Shown: in pieces, positions 1 through 9,006 of the stretch
How positions within the stretch are numbered: position 1 is the first letter of the stretch
Layout: every line of letters begins with the position of its first letter
Origin: Rhodanobacter sp.
Lineage (GTDB): Bacteria > Pseudomonadota > Gammaproteobacteria > Xanthomonadales > Rhodanobacteraceae
NCBI GenBank assembly: GCA_004298045.1
Contig: SCRM01000009.1
Coordinates: forward strand, 1 to 47,444
DNA length: 47,444 bases
Direction: 5' to 3'
Notes under the pieces: generated by a model
The model's input: the letters and a program-made list of their open reading frames with translations, nothing else
Databases searched by the model: none
Told to the model about the DNA's origin: nothing
Translations under genes and position numbers: made by a program

Positions 1-28
1 CGGGGGAACCGCTGCGGCGGATCGGGCA

Positions 29-1102
29 ATGAGGCGGAATACGGCGATGATGACTCCTGCCGCCCGCGCGAAGGTTTCCCGGCGATCCGCATTGGCGACC
101 CTGGTGATCGCGATGCTGGCCATGGCACCGGGCCTCACCACCGCCGGCGAGACTTTCGAGAACCCGCTGCTGCCTTCCGGACCCGACCCCTGGGTCGCGC
201 AACGCGACGGCTTCTACTACTACACCAATACGCTGGGCAACCGCGTCGCACTGTGGAAGACGCGCGACCTGGGCCGCCTCGCCGAGGCACCGGTCACCGT
301 GGTCTGGCGTGCGCCGGCCAGCGGGCCGGGCTCGGCCGCGGTGTGGGCGCCGGAGCTGCACTTCCTCGACGGCAAGTGGTACCTGTATTACACCGCCGCC
401 GACAAGGCGCACGACGACGACGCGCACCGCCATCTCTACGTGCTGGAAAACACTTCGCCCGATCCCACACAGGGCAAGTGGATCCCGCGCGGCCGGCTGG
501 AAACCGATCACACCGGCATCGATGGCACTGTGTTCCAGTCGCGCGGCAAGCTGTACTTCGTCTATTCCGCCTACGTCGGCGACCACAGCGACCTGGTGAT
601 CGCGCCGATGACGAACCCGTGGACCCTTGACCAGCCGCAGGTGGACATCGCTCACCCCACCTACGCGTGGGAGATGCAGGGCGGACGCAAGATCCTGGAG
701 GGTCCGGAGTTCCTCGCCGGCCCCACCGGCAAGCTGTTTCTCAGCTATTCGGCCAGCGCCTGCTGGTCCGACCATTACGCGCTGGGGCTGCTCGAAGCGG
801 CGCCGGATGCCGACCCGCTCGATCCCGCGGCGTGGCACAAGTCGGCGCAACCGGTGTTCGCGCAGTCGCCCGCCAACGGGGTCTACGCGCCGGGCCACAA
901 CGGTTTCTTCAAATCACCCGACGGCAAGCAGACCTGGATCATCTACCACGCCAACGGCGGCCCGGGCTGGAAGTGCGGCCCGCGCCGCTCGCCGCGCATG
1001 CAGCAAGTGCATTGGCGCGCGGACGGCACGCCCGACTTCGGCATACCGGTAAAGGCCGGCGTGCCGATGGCGGTGCCGTCGGGGCAGACGCCCGCGCCGT
1101 GA
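29..1102 (+). CDS. GH43-family glycoside hydrolase, secreted
   Basis: Likely a periplasmic arabinan- or arabinoxylan-degrading hydrolase with the five-bladed propeller of GH43 (for example alpha-L-arabinofuranosidase or arabinanase); the exact substrate cannot be read from sequence. Visible family signs are the catalytic-base motif GPDPWV (Asp53), IDGTVF (Asp165, pKa modulator) and LEGPEF (Glu224, general acid), in the usual order. The N-terminus has SRRSALATLVIAML followed by a small-residue stretch ending near TTAGE, a signal peptide that could be Sec or Tat. At 357 residues it is a single catalytic domain without a binding module. ATG at 29 is used; ATGs at 47 and 50 are also in frame, and the frame stays open to the window edge, so the true start is uncertain. 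It converges on the next gene across a strong hairpin. Confidence 0.88.
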   Translation: MRRNTAMMTPAARAKVSRRSALATLVIAMLAMAPGLTTAGETFENPLLPSGPDPWVAQRDGFYYYTNTLGNRVALWKTRDLGRLAEAPVTVVWRAPASGPGSAAVWAPELHFLDGKWYLYYTAADKAHDDDAHRHLYVLENTSPDPTQGKWIPRGRLETDHTGIDGTVFQSRGKLYFVYSAYVGDHSDLVIAPMTNPWTLDQPQVDIAHPTYAWEMQGGRKILEGPEFLAGPTGKLFLSYSASACWSDHYALGLLEAAPDADPLDPAAWHKSAQPVFAQSPANGVYAPGHNGFFKSPDGKQTWIIYHANGGPGWKCGPRRSPRMQQVHWRADGTPDFGIPVKAGVPMAVPSGQTPAP

Positions 1103-1109
1103 TGGGCTG

Positions 1110-1138
1110 CACGTGCGGGCGCGACCGCGCCCGCCGTG
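1110..1138. terminator. Hairpin between convergent genes, likely bidirectional terminator
   Basis: GCGGGCGC and GCGCCCGC pair perfectly around a GACC loop, and CACG/CGTG extends the stem across one unpaired T. It sits in the 45-base gap between two converging stop codons. There is no T-run, so intrinsic termination is not certain. Confidence 0.5.
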
Positions 1139-1147
1139 TCTACTGGC

Positions 1148-2710
1148 CTACCGCAATATCCACTGCTGCGGTGCGAGGCCGTTGTCGGTCCAGATCTGCA
1201 ACTGCGTGCCGGCGGTAGTGGAGCCGGCGGGATCATCCAGCATCAGAGACCCGGAAGCGCGGTTCATCAACTTGTAGCTGCCGTTGCCGAGGTCGATGAA
1301 CTGCCAACTTTGGTTGGCGTTGCCGACGCAACCCCACAACGTCACCAGATTGCCCGGCGCGGTGCTGCCGCCGGTGTTGTCCACGCACAGGCCGGTCTGC
1401 CGGTTCTGGATGCTGAACCAGCCGTTGCCCTGTGCGTGCACAGTCCAGTTCTGCACCGGCGCGCTGTTGCAGGTCCACAGTTCGGCGCTGGTGTTGTTGG
1501 CGGTAGACCAGGCGGTGTTGTCCAGGCACAACGCTGGCGCCTGCACGCTCTGGAACACGTAGGTGGAACCGTCGACGGGCAGCTGGTTCCAGACCTCGCT
1601 GGCGAAGTAGGTGATGCAGCCGCCGTTGAGGTAGTCGGACGCGAGTTCCAGGATGCTTGACCCATCGCTCGCCGGCAGCAGCGCCGAGGAGTAGTTGGGG
1701 CAGTAGTTGTCGTAGGCGCTCGGCACCTGCACGGGGGCGGCAACGGTATACCAATTGCCGGTGCCGTCCACGTTGGTATTGACGAACAGCACCTTGCCGT
1801 TGGACGGCGAGACGCTGCCATTCGACTCGTACATCACCTGCCCCACCAGCAGGATTGCGCCGTTGGCGGACAGCACCGAGGGGCTCCAGCGGTTGAGCGG
1901 CGCGTGTTCCAGGTACTGGCCGGTGGCCGTCTGCACTTTGCCGCCCATGTTGGTCGGGTCGCCGAAGTTCCAGCCGTCGGTCGAGGTGCGCGAGAACACC
2001 GTGCATGCAGCCGGCCCGCACAGCTCGTAGCTCATGAAGAAGTGGCTGTCGGGCAGTTTGCTGACCGTGATCATGCCGGGACGGTCGCCGGAGACGGTGC
2101 TGCGCACGGTGTCGGTGCGGCCCTGCCAGGTTTGGCCGTCGTAGCTGCGGATCTGCACCAGTTTCTGGCTGCAGCAGGGGTCGGTCTCGTCGGACCAGAA
2201 CATCACCAGCGCGCCGTCGTTCGCCACTTCGAACTCCGGCTCCCACAGGCCATGATTGAGGTCGCCGCCCTGCACCGGCGTGCTGTGGTAGGTCCACGTC
2301 GCGCCTTGATCGGTACTGGTGTAGACCTCGATCGCCGGCGTCTGGCCGACGAGGTAGGCGGCGGCGGACAGCAGGGTTCCCGGTGCCAGCGTACCCACCT
2401 GCTGCGGCAGTTCGTACAGCGTGGCGCAGCAGCGCTCGGTGCTGCCGGACACCGTCGGCACCGGGCCAAGCAGGTTCCAGCTCGCACCGTTGTCGCCACT
2501 CTGGAAGATGATGCCGTTGGTGCTCGCAACCAACCGGCCGTTGACCTGCGACGACCCGTGTTCGAGCCGCACCACGCGCGAGTACAGCGTGCTCCCTTGC
2601 AGCACGGTTCCGGTGGCGGCCTGTGCCACCGACGTGCCCAGCCCGAGCCATCCCGCAAGCAGCACGAGTACCGGCCACGTCCCCTTCCAGCCGATGGACA
2701 AACGCTTCAT
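1148..2710 (-). CDS. Secreted sialidase-fold beta-propeller enzyme with C-terminal ricin-type lectin domain
   Basis: Probably a secreted exo-acting glycosidase of the six-bladed sialidase fold. Asp-box-like repeats are seen (GDNGASWNLL, STDQGATWTY, TSTDGWNFG). Residues about 385-520 form a ricin-B/CBM13 trefoil with three Q-x-W motifs (QNW, QSW, QQW) and paired cysteines, which usually binds galactose- or xylose-containing polymers. The motifs LYELP, WEPEF and RPGM are shared with the neighbouring propeller gene, so the two are paralogues. With GH43 beside it, a GH93-like exo-arabinanase is a reasonable guess; sialidase is less likely because the triad arginines are not obvious. The ATG at 2710 is chosen because GGAGGA lies just upstream and a signal peptide (GWLGLGTSVAQA) follows; the frame is open further upstream but codes nothing sensible. 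Confidence 0.8.
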   Translation of the reverse strand: MKRLSIGWKGTWPVLVLLAGWLGLGTSVAQAATGTVLQGSTLYSRVVRLEHGSSQVNGRLVASTNGIIFQSGDNGASWNLLGPVPTVSGSTERCCATLYELPQQVGTLAPGTLLSAAAYLVGQTPAIEVYTSTDQGATWTYHSTPVQGGDLNHGLWEPEFEVANDGALVMFWSDETDPCCSQKLVQIRSYDGQTWQGRTDTVRSTVSGDRPGMITVSKLPDSHFFMSYELCGPAACTVFSRTSTDGWNFGDPTNMGGKVQTATGQYLEHAPLNRWSPSVLSANGAILLVGQVMYESNGSVSPSNGKVLFVNTNVDGTGNWYTVAAPVQVPSAYDNYCPNYSSALLPASDGSSILELASDYLNGGCITYFASEVWNQLPVDGSTYVFQSVQAPALCLDNTAWSTANNTSAELWTCNSAPVQNWTVHAQGNGWFSIQNRQTGLCVDNTGGSTAPGNLVTLWGCVGNANQSWQFIDLGNGSYKLMNRASGSLMLDDPAGSTTAGTQLQIWTDNGLAPQQWILR

Positions 2711-2774
2711 GTCGTCCTCCCATCGCCGCCCCATGCGGCGTTCAAAAGGCAATGCGCCCGGCGGGCGACGGCGG

Positions 2775-4361
2775 CTAGCGCGCCGGCTTCGCGACGGCCG
2801 CGACGCCGGCGGCGTCGATCTGCAGGTAGTCGATGTCCAGCGCGTGCGCCGAACCACTCACCGCGATCGTGTGATCGCCCGCGCGCAGCGGCGCGCGGAA
2901 ACGGGTGATGCGCCAGCCGTCGCGGTCGGCGCGCGTGTCGCCGCCCGCAACCGCCTGGCCGTCGATGTGCAGCACCGGTTGCGTCGGGAAGCCGAGATCC
3001 TGCCAGCGCACGCGCAGCAGGCGTGGGCCATCCGCAGCGGCATGCACGGCGAACTCGAGTCGGCCCAGCGGCGGCGCGGCGACGCGCGCCTTGCGTCGGT
3101 TGGAGCCGGAAGGGTCATCGATCTGCACCGCCCACTGGCGCGCCGCATCCTCCGCTTCGTAGCGGTCGAAACGCGCCGGCGCGCTGGCCTCGAGAATGAC
3201 ATTGGCGCGCGCATCGGCAGGTGCCCCGGGCGCGGACGACGAGGTGAGGTGCAACAACGTGCCGTCGGCTTGCAGCAGCAGCGCCTGGGTCCAGCCGGCG
3301 TGGATGTTGCCGGTGAGTTTCTGCACCGGCGCCGGCATTTCCCACCACGGGCCGCGGCCGAGGTTGTTGTTCCAGTACATCGCGCGGCCACCCGGGTCGC
3401 CGCCACCGCCGGCGCGCTCGGCCAGCACCACGAGCGTGCCGTCGCGGCCGCCCACCGGCAGCCATTTCACGATCGGCGAGGCGGCGGGCCACGCGCCGGC
3501 CTGCGTTTGCACCGGCGTACCGCGGTTGGCAGGGTTGCCCCAGTCCAGGCCGTCGCGGCTGAACTTCAGGTAGACGTGGCCGTTCCGCGGGCCATCGATA
3601 TCCTCGTAGCTCATCACGTAGCGGCCATCGGGCAGGCGGTCGACCACCGCCATGCCGGGGCGCTCCACGCCGCCGGGAATCGCCACGTCGACGTGCTCGA
3701 CGCCCCACGTGCGACCACCGTCGTCGGACACCTTGTGCGCCAGCAACTGGTTGAAGCCCGCAGCCTTGTGCTGCTCGCTGGAGTAGTACGCCACCAGGCG
3801 GCCGTCGTCGAGCACGCGCAGGTTGGGCTCCCACACGCCGTGGTTGTCCTTGTCTGACGGCTTGCCACCGCCTTTGATGATGGAACTGAGGTAACGCCAG
3901 GTGCGCCCCGCATCGTTCGAGGCGTAGAGCTGCAGGTCCTCGCTGGCCACCCTGCCCTGCGCATCATTGCCGGTGGCGTTGGCGCCAAGCAGCACGGTGC
4001 CGGCCGGCAGCGGGCCGCTGGCGCGCGGCAGCTCGTACAGATTGGGTTGCCACCGCAATTGCCAGCGGGGATCGCGGTGCACCTGGTCGGTGACGTTTGT
4101 GGTGAATCGCCAGTCGTGCTGCCCGGGCTCGCGCACGTACAGCGGGACGCCGTCCATGCCGTGGCGCTCGAATGCCAGCAGCACACGGCCGTTGTCCGAC
4201 CTGGTGGCCTGATGGCTGAGACGCACCAGTACCGGGTAACCCACACCCTTTGCCAGTTCGGTGCCGACTGGCGCCTCATCCGGCTGCACCGCAGCCAGCG
4301 ACGCGCTACTCAGGACGCACAGCCCGATGGCAACGGCGACGGCGAAAACGGAAGGTTTCAT
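2775..4361 (-). CDS. Secreted sialidase-fold beta-propeller enzyme with C-terminal carbohydrate-binding-like domain
   Basis: Paralogue of the downstream ricin-domain protein: it shares NLYELP, GVWEPNLRVL, ERPGMAVVDRLPDGRYVMSYE and Asp-boxes (SNDAGRTWRYL, SDDGGRTWG). The last ~140 residues, from about FDRYEAEDA onward and ending with HALDIDYLQID, look like a CBM6/CBM35-type beta-sandwich, which often starts with YEAED and ends with a hydrophobic D-Y strand. A signal peptide follows the ATG at 4361 (VFAVAVAIGLCVLSSASLAA), which has CAGGAG upstream. A second in-frame ATG at 4496 has an even better Shine-Dalgarno (GGGAGGAACC) but would add 45 residues without signal character. Likely acts in the periplasm or outside on the glycan handled by the adjacent receptor. 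GH93-like activity is inferred only. Confidence 0.8.
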   Translation of the reverse strand: MKPSVFAVAVAIGLCVLSSASLAAVQPDEAPVGTELAKGVGYPVLVRLSHQATRSDNGRVLLAFERHGMDGVPLYVREPGQHDWRFTTNVTDQVHRDPRWQLRWQPNLYELPRASGPLPAGTVLLGANATGNDAQGRVASEDLQLYASNDAGRTWRYLSSIIKGGGKPSDKDNHGVWEPNLRVLDDGRLVAYYSSEQHKAAGFNQLLAHKVSDDGGRTWGVEHVDVAIPGGVERPGMAVVDRLPDGRYVMSYEDIDGPRNGHVYLKFSRDGLDWGNPANRGTPVQTQAGAWPAASPIVKWLPVGGRDGTLVVLAERAGGGGDPGGRAMYWNNNLGRGPWWEMPAPVQKLTGNIHAGWTQALLLQADGTLLHLTSSSAPGAPADARANVILEASAPARFDRYEAEDAARQWAVQIDDPSGSNRRKARVAAPPLGRLEFAVHAAADGPRLLRVRWQDLGFPTQPVLHIDGQAVAGGDTRADRDGWRITRFRAPLRAGDHTIAVSGSAHALDIDYLQIDAAGVAAVAKPAR

Positions 4362-4462
4362 GCACGAACTCCTGGCAGGTCCGACCCGGGAAACCGGGGT
4401 GCGGTGGGCCGTCGATGCGTTGCCATCGCAGTCCGGGCCCCGTCGTTGCGGCCGGAAAATCG

Positions 4463-4488
4463 CCGCCTGCGGTATCCGCCGCAGGCGG
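4463..4488. repeat. Perfect 10-bp inverted repeat in the leader of the propeller gene
   Basis: CCGCCTGCGG and its exact complement CCGCAGGCGG are separated by six bases. It lies between an unused-looking ATG with a strong ribosome site (4496) and the likely start at 4361. On the minus strand the stem is followed by CGATTTTCC. It may be an attenuator or a regulator site. Confidence 0.45.
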
Positions 4489-4548
4489 ATGGGCATGGTT
4501 CCTCCCTAGGCAATCCAGCCGTCTGGACGGCCGAATGAATAAAACGCG

Positions 4549-4579
4549 GCGATGGCGGCGGGGAGGTTTCCGCCATCGC
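4549..4579 (-). terminator. Hairpin after the TonB receptor gene, likely terminator
   Basis: A perfect 10-base stem (GCGATGGCGG / CCGCCATCGC, 11-base loop) starts 9 bases after the receptor stop codon and is followed on the minus strand by CGCGTTTTATTC, a short T-rich stretch. It should limit read-through into the propeller genes. Confidence 0.55.
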
Positions 4580-4588
4580 CGTCGGCGC

Positions 4589-7396
4589 CTACATCTTGAG
4601 GCGCACACCCAGGCCGATCGTGCGATCCTGATAACGGATGTCACGCGGACGGCTGTTGCCATCGCCCCAGAACTGGTGCAGGTCGTTGCCCAGCAGGTTG
4701 GTGGCGTTGAACACTACGGTGAAGTGCGGGTTGACGTCGTAGCCCAGCGAGAAGTCGAGCTGATTGGCCGGCTCGATCTCGTCGTGGTTGCCGGCTACCG
4801 TCGGCTGGGTGAAGAAGTCGATGAACCGGCTGCGGTAGTTGTAGGCCAGCCGCGCGGAGAAGCCGTACTTCTCGTACATCAGCACTGCGTTGTAGTTGTT
4901 CTTCGACACGTTCTGCAAGGGCGAGGACACGACCGGTCCGCCGATGAACTGCGGCGAGCGCGTGGATCCCTGGATGTAGGTGTAGTTCAACTGCACGCCC
5001 AAGCCGCTCAACGCACCGGGCAGGAAGTCGAAGAACTGCTGGTAGGCAAACTCGGCGCCATCCAGGTGGCCGCTACCCGCGCTCTGCGGTGACGACAACT
5101 GGTAGGCCTCGCCACCGATCGTCACGTCCGTCACGTAGTTCTGGATGTAGCCGTTGATGTCGCGATAGAACGCACCCAGGCTGACGTAACCGGCCGGGGC
5201 GAAGTACCACTCCAGCGAGGCATCGTAGTTGTTCGACTTGATCGGCTTGAGGTTCGGGTTGCCGCTGGCGGCCGCGCCGGCGCGGTTGATCGTGCCCGGG
5301 TTGAGCGAGATCGACGGGTTGAGCTGGCCGAAGCCCGGGTAGGTCACCGTCTTGGCGGCCACCAACCGCATCTGCAGCGAGTCGGTAAGGTGCAGGTTGA
5401 AGCTGAGGTTGGGCAGGTACACCGGCTCGCTGGTATTGACCGACAGCGGCGTGTAGATGCCCGTGGCCGCATTGAAGGAGTACGCGTCGAGGTTGCGCTT
5501 GACGCGTTCCACGCGCATGCCCATCAGGCCGTCCACCGGCAGTCCAAACAGCGTGGTGGCGTAGCCCGCCTGGGCGTAGCCGGCCAGCGTCTTCTCGTCG
5601 ATGTTGTAGTAGCGGCCGGGGTTCACCGGTGGCCGGCCAGCGGGCAGGCCGTACAGGCCGCGGATCGCATCCGCGTTGCCGGTAAGGTAGTTGAAGCAAC
5701 CGGTCAGCCAGGAAACCGGGATCGCCGAGGTGGTCGGCATCGCGCAGAAATACTCACTCGGGAAGCGCGCGGTGACCTGGTTGGCCGGGTTCGGCGTCTC
5801 GACGATGTTGCCGGTGCCGGCGCCGCCTGGCGGCGGCGTGGAAATCTCTACGCTGCCGGTGTACCGCGCCTTGTGGTCGGCGTAGCGCAGGCCGAAATCC
5901 AGGTAGCTGAAGAAGCTGCCGTTGATGTCCAGGTTGCCGTCGCCGCGCCACGCGTATTGCTTGCCGCGCTGGGTGTTCCAGGTCTGGAACAGGCCATTGA
6001 GGTAGTAGTTGTTCGGATCCAGCTGCACGTTGTTGCCCAGCGACCAGTTCTGCTGGTTGCCGGCAGTGCCGTTCCACACCGTGGTCACCGGTCCCTTGAG
6101 GAAGGTGTCGACGATGAAGGTGTTGACGTCGAACGAGGTCGAGCCATAGGACAGATCCGAGCTCAACCGCAGCCGGTCACCCTGCCACTTCACGCCGATC
6201 GCGTGCTGCATGTCGCGGCCGTGCTGCAGGTGCGCCTGGGTGCTGGTGGCGGAATAGGTGTTGCCGTTCCAGCTGCCGCCGGAAGCGTCGCAGATGGTCT
6301 GGCCCGCAAACGGCGAACCGGTGAGCTGGTCGGGGTAGCAGTGGTTGCCGACGGTCAGGTTGTTCGGCGTTACCGCGCCGACCGGGAAGGAGAAGTAGAA
6401 CGGCTGGTTGTATGCGTCCGAATCCCAGTCGTACAGCCCCTCGGCGTAGAACTCGGTGCTGTCGTTGGGCTTCCACTGCAGCGCGTAGTTCAGCTCCGGC
6501 CGCTGGCGATAGCCGATGTTGTAGTCGGCACCGAACCCATTGGGCGCGGCGATCAGATCGCCCGCGGCAGTACGCATCGGCGTACCGGTGCCGTCGCGCA
6601 ACACCTTCGGAAAGTCGCCCCACACCGCGTTGTACTGGTAGTGCTGCGCCATGAAGCTGGCATTGAGCAGCGCGCCGACCTCACCGATGTCGGTCTGCCA
6701 GCGGTCGCTCATCAACACGCTGAAGTTGGGGTCGGTGCGGCCGCCGTACTTGCTGTGCGTCGCGGTGTAGGTCGCCGCGAGCTTGGCGCCATCGAAGTCG
6801 AACGGGCGGTACAGCTGCATGTCGACCACGCCGGCGATGCCGCCGTCGAGCAGGCTCGCCTCGCTGGACTTGTACACCTTCACCGCCTTGACCGCCGTGG
6901 CCGGCAGGTTCTGGAAGGCGAAGCCGCGGCCCACGCCGCTGAAGATCTCGCGGCCATTGAGGGTGGTGATGACGTTCGGCAGGCCGCGGATCACCACCGA
7001 GCTGGTTTCGCCCTGGAAACCCTGTGCCACCTGCACGCCGGTGATGCGCTGCATGGCATCGGCCACGCTGTTGTCCGGCAGCTTGCCGATGTCCTCGGCG
7101 ACGATGGAATCCACCACCATGCGCGAATCCTGCTTGATCGTCTGGGCACTCTGCAGGGAGTCGCGCAGCGGCGTCACGGTGACGGTCGACAGGTTGACGG
7201 CATTTTTCTTCGCTTCTTCGGCGCGCTTTTTGGCCGCATCCGAGGCCTTGTCGCCGGATGCCTGAGTTTGCGCATCCTGCGCTGCAACCGGTGCGCTGCC
7301 GGTGTCCGTTTCAGCCGCATGGGCCGGGAACAGGCAGGCGCTGATGGCGCTTGCCAACAAGGTTGCGGTGCATGAGACCAGAACCGGATGTTTCAT
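4589..7396 (-). CDS. TonB-dependent receptor, Xanthomonas/Caulobacter oligosaccharide type
   Basis: Outer-membrane active transporter for oligosaccharides released by the neighbouring hydrolases, energised by TonB-ExbBD. The 935-residue product has a signal peptide (residues 1-28), an Ala/Lys-rich linker, a TonB-box-like STVTVTP near residue 70, a plug with SIVAEDIGKLPDNSVADAM, VVIRGLPN and LNGREIFS, and a long barrel ending RDIRYQDRTIGLGVRLKM. The IKQDS...KLPDN plug pattern is typical of the large sugar-receptor family in Xanthomonadales. ATG at 7396 is preferred since GGGGAGAAG lies 7 bases upstream and the signal peptide starts there. A 34-base inverted repeat lies about 165 bases upstream. 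Substrate is inferred (arabinan or galactan fragments) from neighbours. Confidence 0.93.
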   Translation of the reverse strand: MKHPVLVSCTATLLASAISACLFPAHAAETDTGSAPVAAQDAQTQASGDKASDAAKKRAEEAKKNAVNLSTVTVTPLRDSLQSAQTIKQDSRMVVDSIVAEDIGKLPDNSVADAMQRITGVQVAQGFQGETSSVVIRGLPNVITTLNGREIFSGVGRGFAFQNLPATAVKAVKVYKSSEASLLDGGIAGVVDMQLYRPFDFDGAKLAATYTATHSKYGGRTDPNFSVLMSDRWQTDIGEVGALLNASFMAQHYQYNAVWGDFPKVLRDGTGTPMRTAAGDLIAAPNGFGADYNIGYRQRPELNYALQWKPNDSTEFYAEGLYDWDSDAYNQPFYFSFPVGAVTPNNLTVGNHCYPDQLTGSPFAGQTICDASGGSWNGNTYSATSTQAHLQHGRDMQHAIGVKWQGDRLRLSSDLSYGSTSFDVNTFIVDTFLKGPVTTVWNGTAGNQQNWSLGNNVQLDPNNYYLNGLFQTWNTQRGKQYAWRGDGNLDINGSFFSYLDFGLRYADHKARYTGSVEISTPPPGGAGTGNIVETPNPANQVTARFPSEYFCAMPTTSAIPVSWLTGCFNYLTGNADAIRGLYGLPAGRPPVNPGRYYNIDEKTLAGYAQAGYATTLFGLPVDGLMGMRVERVKRNLDAYSFNAATGIYTPLSVNTSEPVYLPNLSFNLHLTDSLQMRLVAAKTVTYPGFGQLNPSISLNPGTINRAGAAASGNPNLKPIKSNNYDASLEWYFAPAGYVSLGAFYRDINGYIQNYVTDVTIGGEAYQLSSPQSAGSGHLDGAEFAYQQFFDFLPGALSGLGVQLNYTYIQGSTRSPQFIGGPVVSSPLQNVSKNNYNAVLMYEKYGFSARLAYNYRSRFIDFFTQPTVAGNHDEIEPANQLDFSLGYDVNPHFTVVFNATNLLGNDLHQFWGDGNSRPRDIRYQDRTIGLGVRLKM

Positions 7397-7561
7397 ACGT
7401 CTTCTCCCCAAATTTGTTAGGTCGTGCTTCGCAGCAGCGATGACTGAAGCGTCGATGTCCGCCGACTCACCGCGTTCTTCCCGATGGCTGGCCCGCTTCG
7501 ATGAATCCACCCCTTTGCAGGGGAACCGTCTGCCGGCAGGCGTGCCGTCCGGCGTGCTTCT

Positions 7562-7595
7562 TATAGTCTGACAATAACCTATTTGTCGTACTATA
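7562..7595. promoter_or_regulatory. Operator-like inverted repeat upstream of the TonB receptor
   Basis: Arms TATAGTCTGACAA and TTGTCGTACTATA match at 11 of 13 positions around an 8-base spacer. On the minus strand each arm reads TTGTCnnACTATA. A closely similar element lies before the aldose epimerase gene (10235-10249, 12 of 15 identical to the right arm extended). Probably the binding site of a sugar-responsive repressor or activator encoded elsewhere; the family (LacI, GntR or other) cannot be told. Confidence 0.45.
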
Positions 7596-7681
7596 TGACT
7601 AACGATGCATCACCTGCGCCGACTTGTCATGCTGCGGTGCACCGTCGAAGATTCACGCTTGCCTTCGCCACTTCGAAAACG

Positions 7682-7707
7682 AAAACGCCCAGCGGGCCGG
7701 GCGTTTT
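7682..7707 (-). terminator. Intrinsic terminator of the hydrolase/epimerase operon
   Basis: AAAACGCCC and GGGCGTTTT form a perfect 9-base stem with an 8-base loop; the minus strand continues TTTTCGTTTTCG. This is a classic A/T-flanked terminator placed after the stop of the GH5-like gene, and it could act in both directions. Confidence 0.8.
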
Positions 7708-7764
7708 CTTGCTCTGCGTGTGGCGATCACCAACCCCGGCGCAACCGACCTCTCGGTGCGTGCT

Positions 7765-8925
7765 TCACGGGCTCAACGCCGCCGCCGGCACCACACCTTT
7801 CGGCGAGTGGCTCAGCGCGCGGATGATCTGCACCTCGCGTTCGCGATACGGCGTGCCATCGCCGTGCAGCAGATCGTGGAACCAGACCGTGGGCGGCTGC
7901 AGCGTGTACGGACGCTGCCAGGAATCCCACGGCAGGTTGGTCTGCGTCTTGCCGACCACGAAGCCCCAGTTGACCATGCCCACGTCGAGTTTCTTCGCCA
8001 GCGGCAACACGCCGTCGATGGTGGAACCGGCGCCACGCGCCATGTACTCGGTGCAGATCAGCGGCCGGCCATAGGGTTCGAGCTGCTCCACGCGGCGCTT
8101 GAAGTTCTCCGGCCAGCCGTAGTCGTGGAAGGTGATGATGTCGGATTGGTCGACCTGGGTGCGCTCCACCGCATTGAGCTTTGCCGACGGGCTCCAGTCG
8201 TCGTCGTGCCACAGGCCGCTGGTGAGCGGCTGGGTCGGATGCGCGCTGCGGGCCCAGGCGAACACCTGCGGCAATAGCTCGGCCACGCGCTGGAACTTGT
8301 CCTTCGGCTCGCGCGCGCCGTAATCGCCGCCGCCCGGGTTGTCCGGCTCGTTCCACACGTCCCAGGCAAGGATGCGGTCATCCTTGGCGAAACTGCCCAC
8401 GATGTCCTTCACGTACTGCTCCAGGCGCGGGTACTGGCTCGGGTCGTCCATCGCCACGCCGGGGGATTGCACCCAGCCAGAGTTGTGCACGCCGGGGATC
8501 GGCGGATGCTGCGGGCCGAGCTTTGGCCCCGGATCCCAGCACGAGTCGAACAGCACGAACATCGGCTTGATGTGGTGCTTCGCCGCGATGTCGAGAAAGG
8601 TGTTGATCCGCTGCTTGAACCCCGCGGCGTCCTGCTTCCACAGCAGGTCGTGCAGGAACACGCGCATGGTGGTCATGCCCAGCGACTGCGCCCAGCCCAG
8701 CTCCTGGTCGATCCGCTTGGGGTCGAACGTGGCGGCCTGCCACATCTCCAGTTGGTTGATGGCATCGGAGGGGACGTAGTTGCTGCCCAGCAGCCAGGGC
8801 TGTTTCGCGTACCAGGATTGAGCCTGGGCCTTCGACCAGCGCGCGGACGTGTCGGCCTGCGCCGGCACCACCGCCGTGACCGCCGCCACCACGGCAAGCA
8901 GCAGACAGGACAATGCGTGTTTCAT
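7765..8925 (-). CDS. Secreted clan-A (GH5-like) glycoside hydrolase
   Basis: A 386-residue (beta/alpha)8-barrel hydrolase of the cellulase superfamily. The signal peptide covers about residues 1-24 (cleavage near AQA-DTS). The acid/base glutamate is Glu193 in WDVWNEPDN and the nucleophile is Glu293 in ICTEYMARG, at the spacing expected for clan GH-A; MRVFLHD and FHDYGWPE are further barrel-strand motifs. Relatives are often named 1,4-beta-xylanase or cellulase without test; activity here could be on galactan, xylan or mannan. ATG at 8925 follows AGGAGGTTCC, an excellent ribosome site. It lies 105 bases downstream of the epimerase gene on the same strand and is probably cotranscribed with it. 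Confidence 0.85.
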   Translation of the reverse strand: MKHALSCLLLAVVAAVTAVVPAQADTSARWSKAQAQSWYAKQPWLLGSNYVPSDAINQLEMWQAATFDPKRIDQELGWAQSLGMTTMRVFLHDLLWKQDAAGFKQRINTFLDIAAKHHIKPMFVLFDSCWDPGPKLGPQHPPIPGVHNSGWVQSPGVAMDDPSQYPRLEQYVKDIVGSFAKDDRILAWDVWNEPDNPGGGDYGAREPKDKFQRVAELLPQVFAWARSAHPTQPLTSGLWHDDDWSPSAKLNAVERTQVDQSDIITFHDYGWPENFKRRVEQLEPYGRPLICTEYMARGAGSTIDGVLPLAKKLDVGMVNWGFVVGKTQTNLPWDSWQRPYTLQPPTVWFHDLLHGDGTPYREREVQIIRALSHSPKGVVPAAALSP

Positions 8926-9006
8926 GGAACCTCCTGTGACGGCGGCGATCAAGCCCGCCAACGAACGCGCCTGCGCCAACGGAGCAAGCGGCAGATTCAA
9001 CCATGC

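Larger units (their letters stand above)
7397..7764. other. Intergenic region holding the receptor promoter, operator-like repeat and a terminator
   Basis: No gene seen in 368 bases. It contains the upstream region of the receptor gene, an AT-rich inverted repeat (7562-7595) that stands out from the GC-rich surroundings, and a terminator (7682-7707) serving the upstream hydrolase gene. Short open frames here lack ribosome sites. Confidence 0.6.

Noticed and set aside
5390-7375. Open frame of about 660 codons antisense to the TonB receptor
   Set aside because: Explained by the codon bias of the receptor gene; no start signal or domain.
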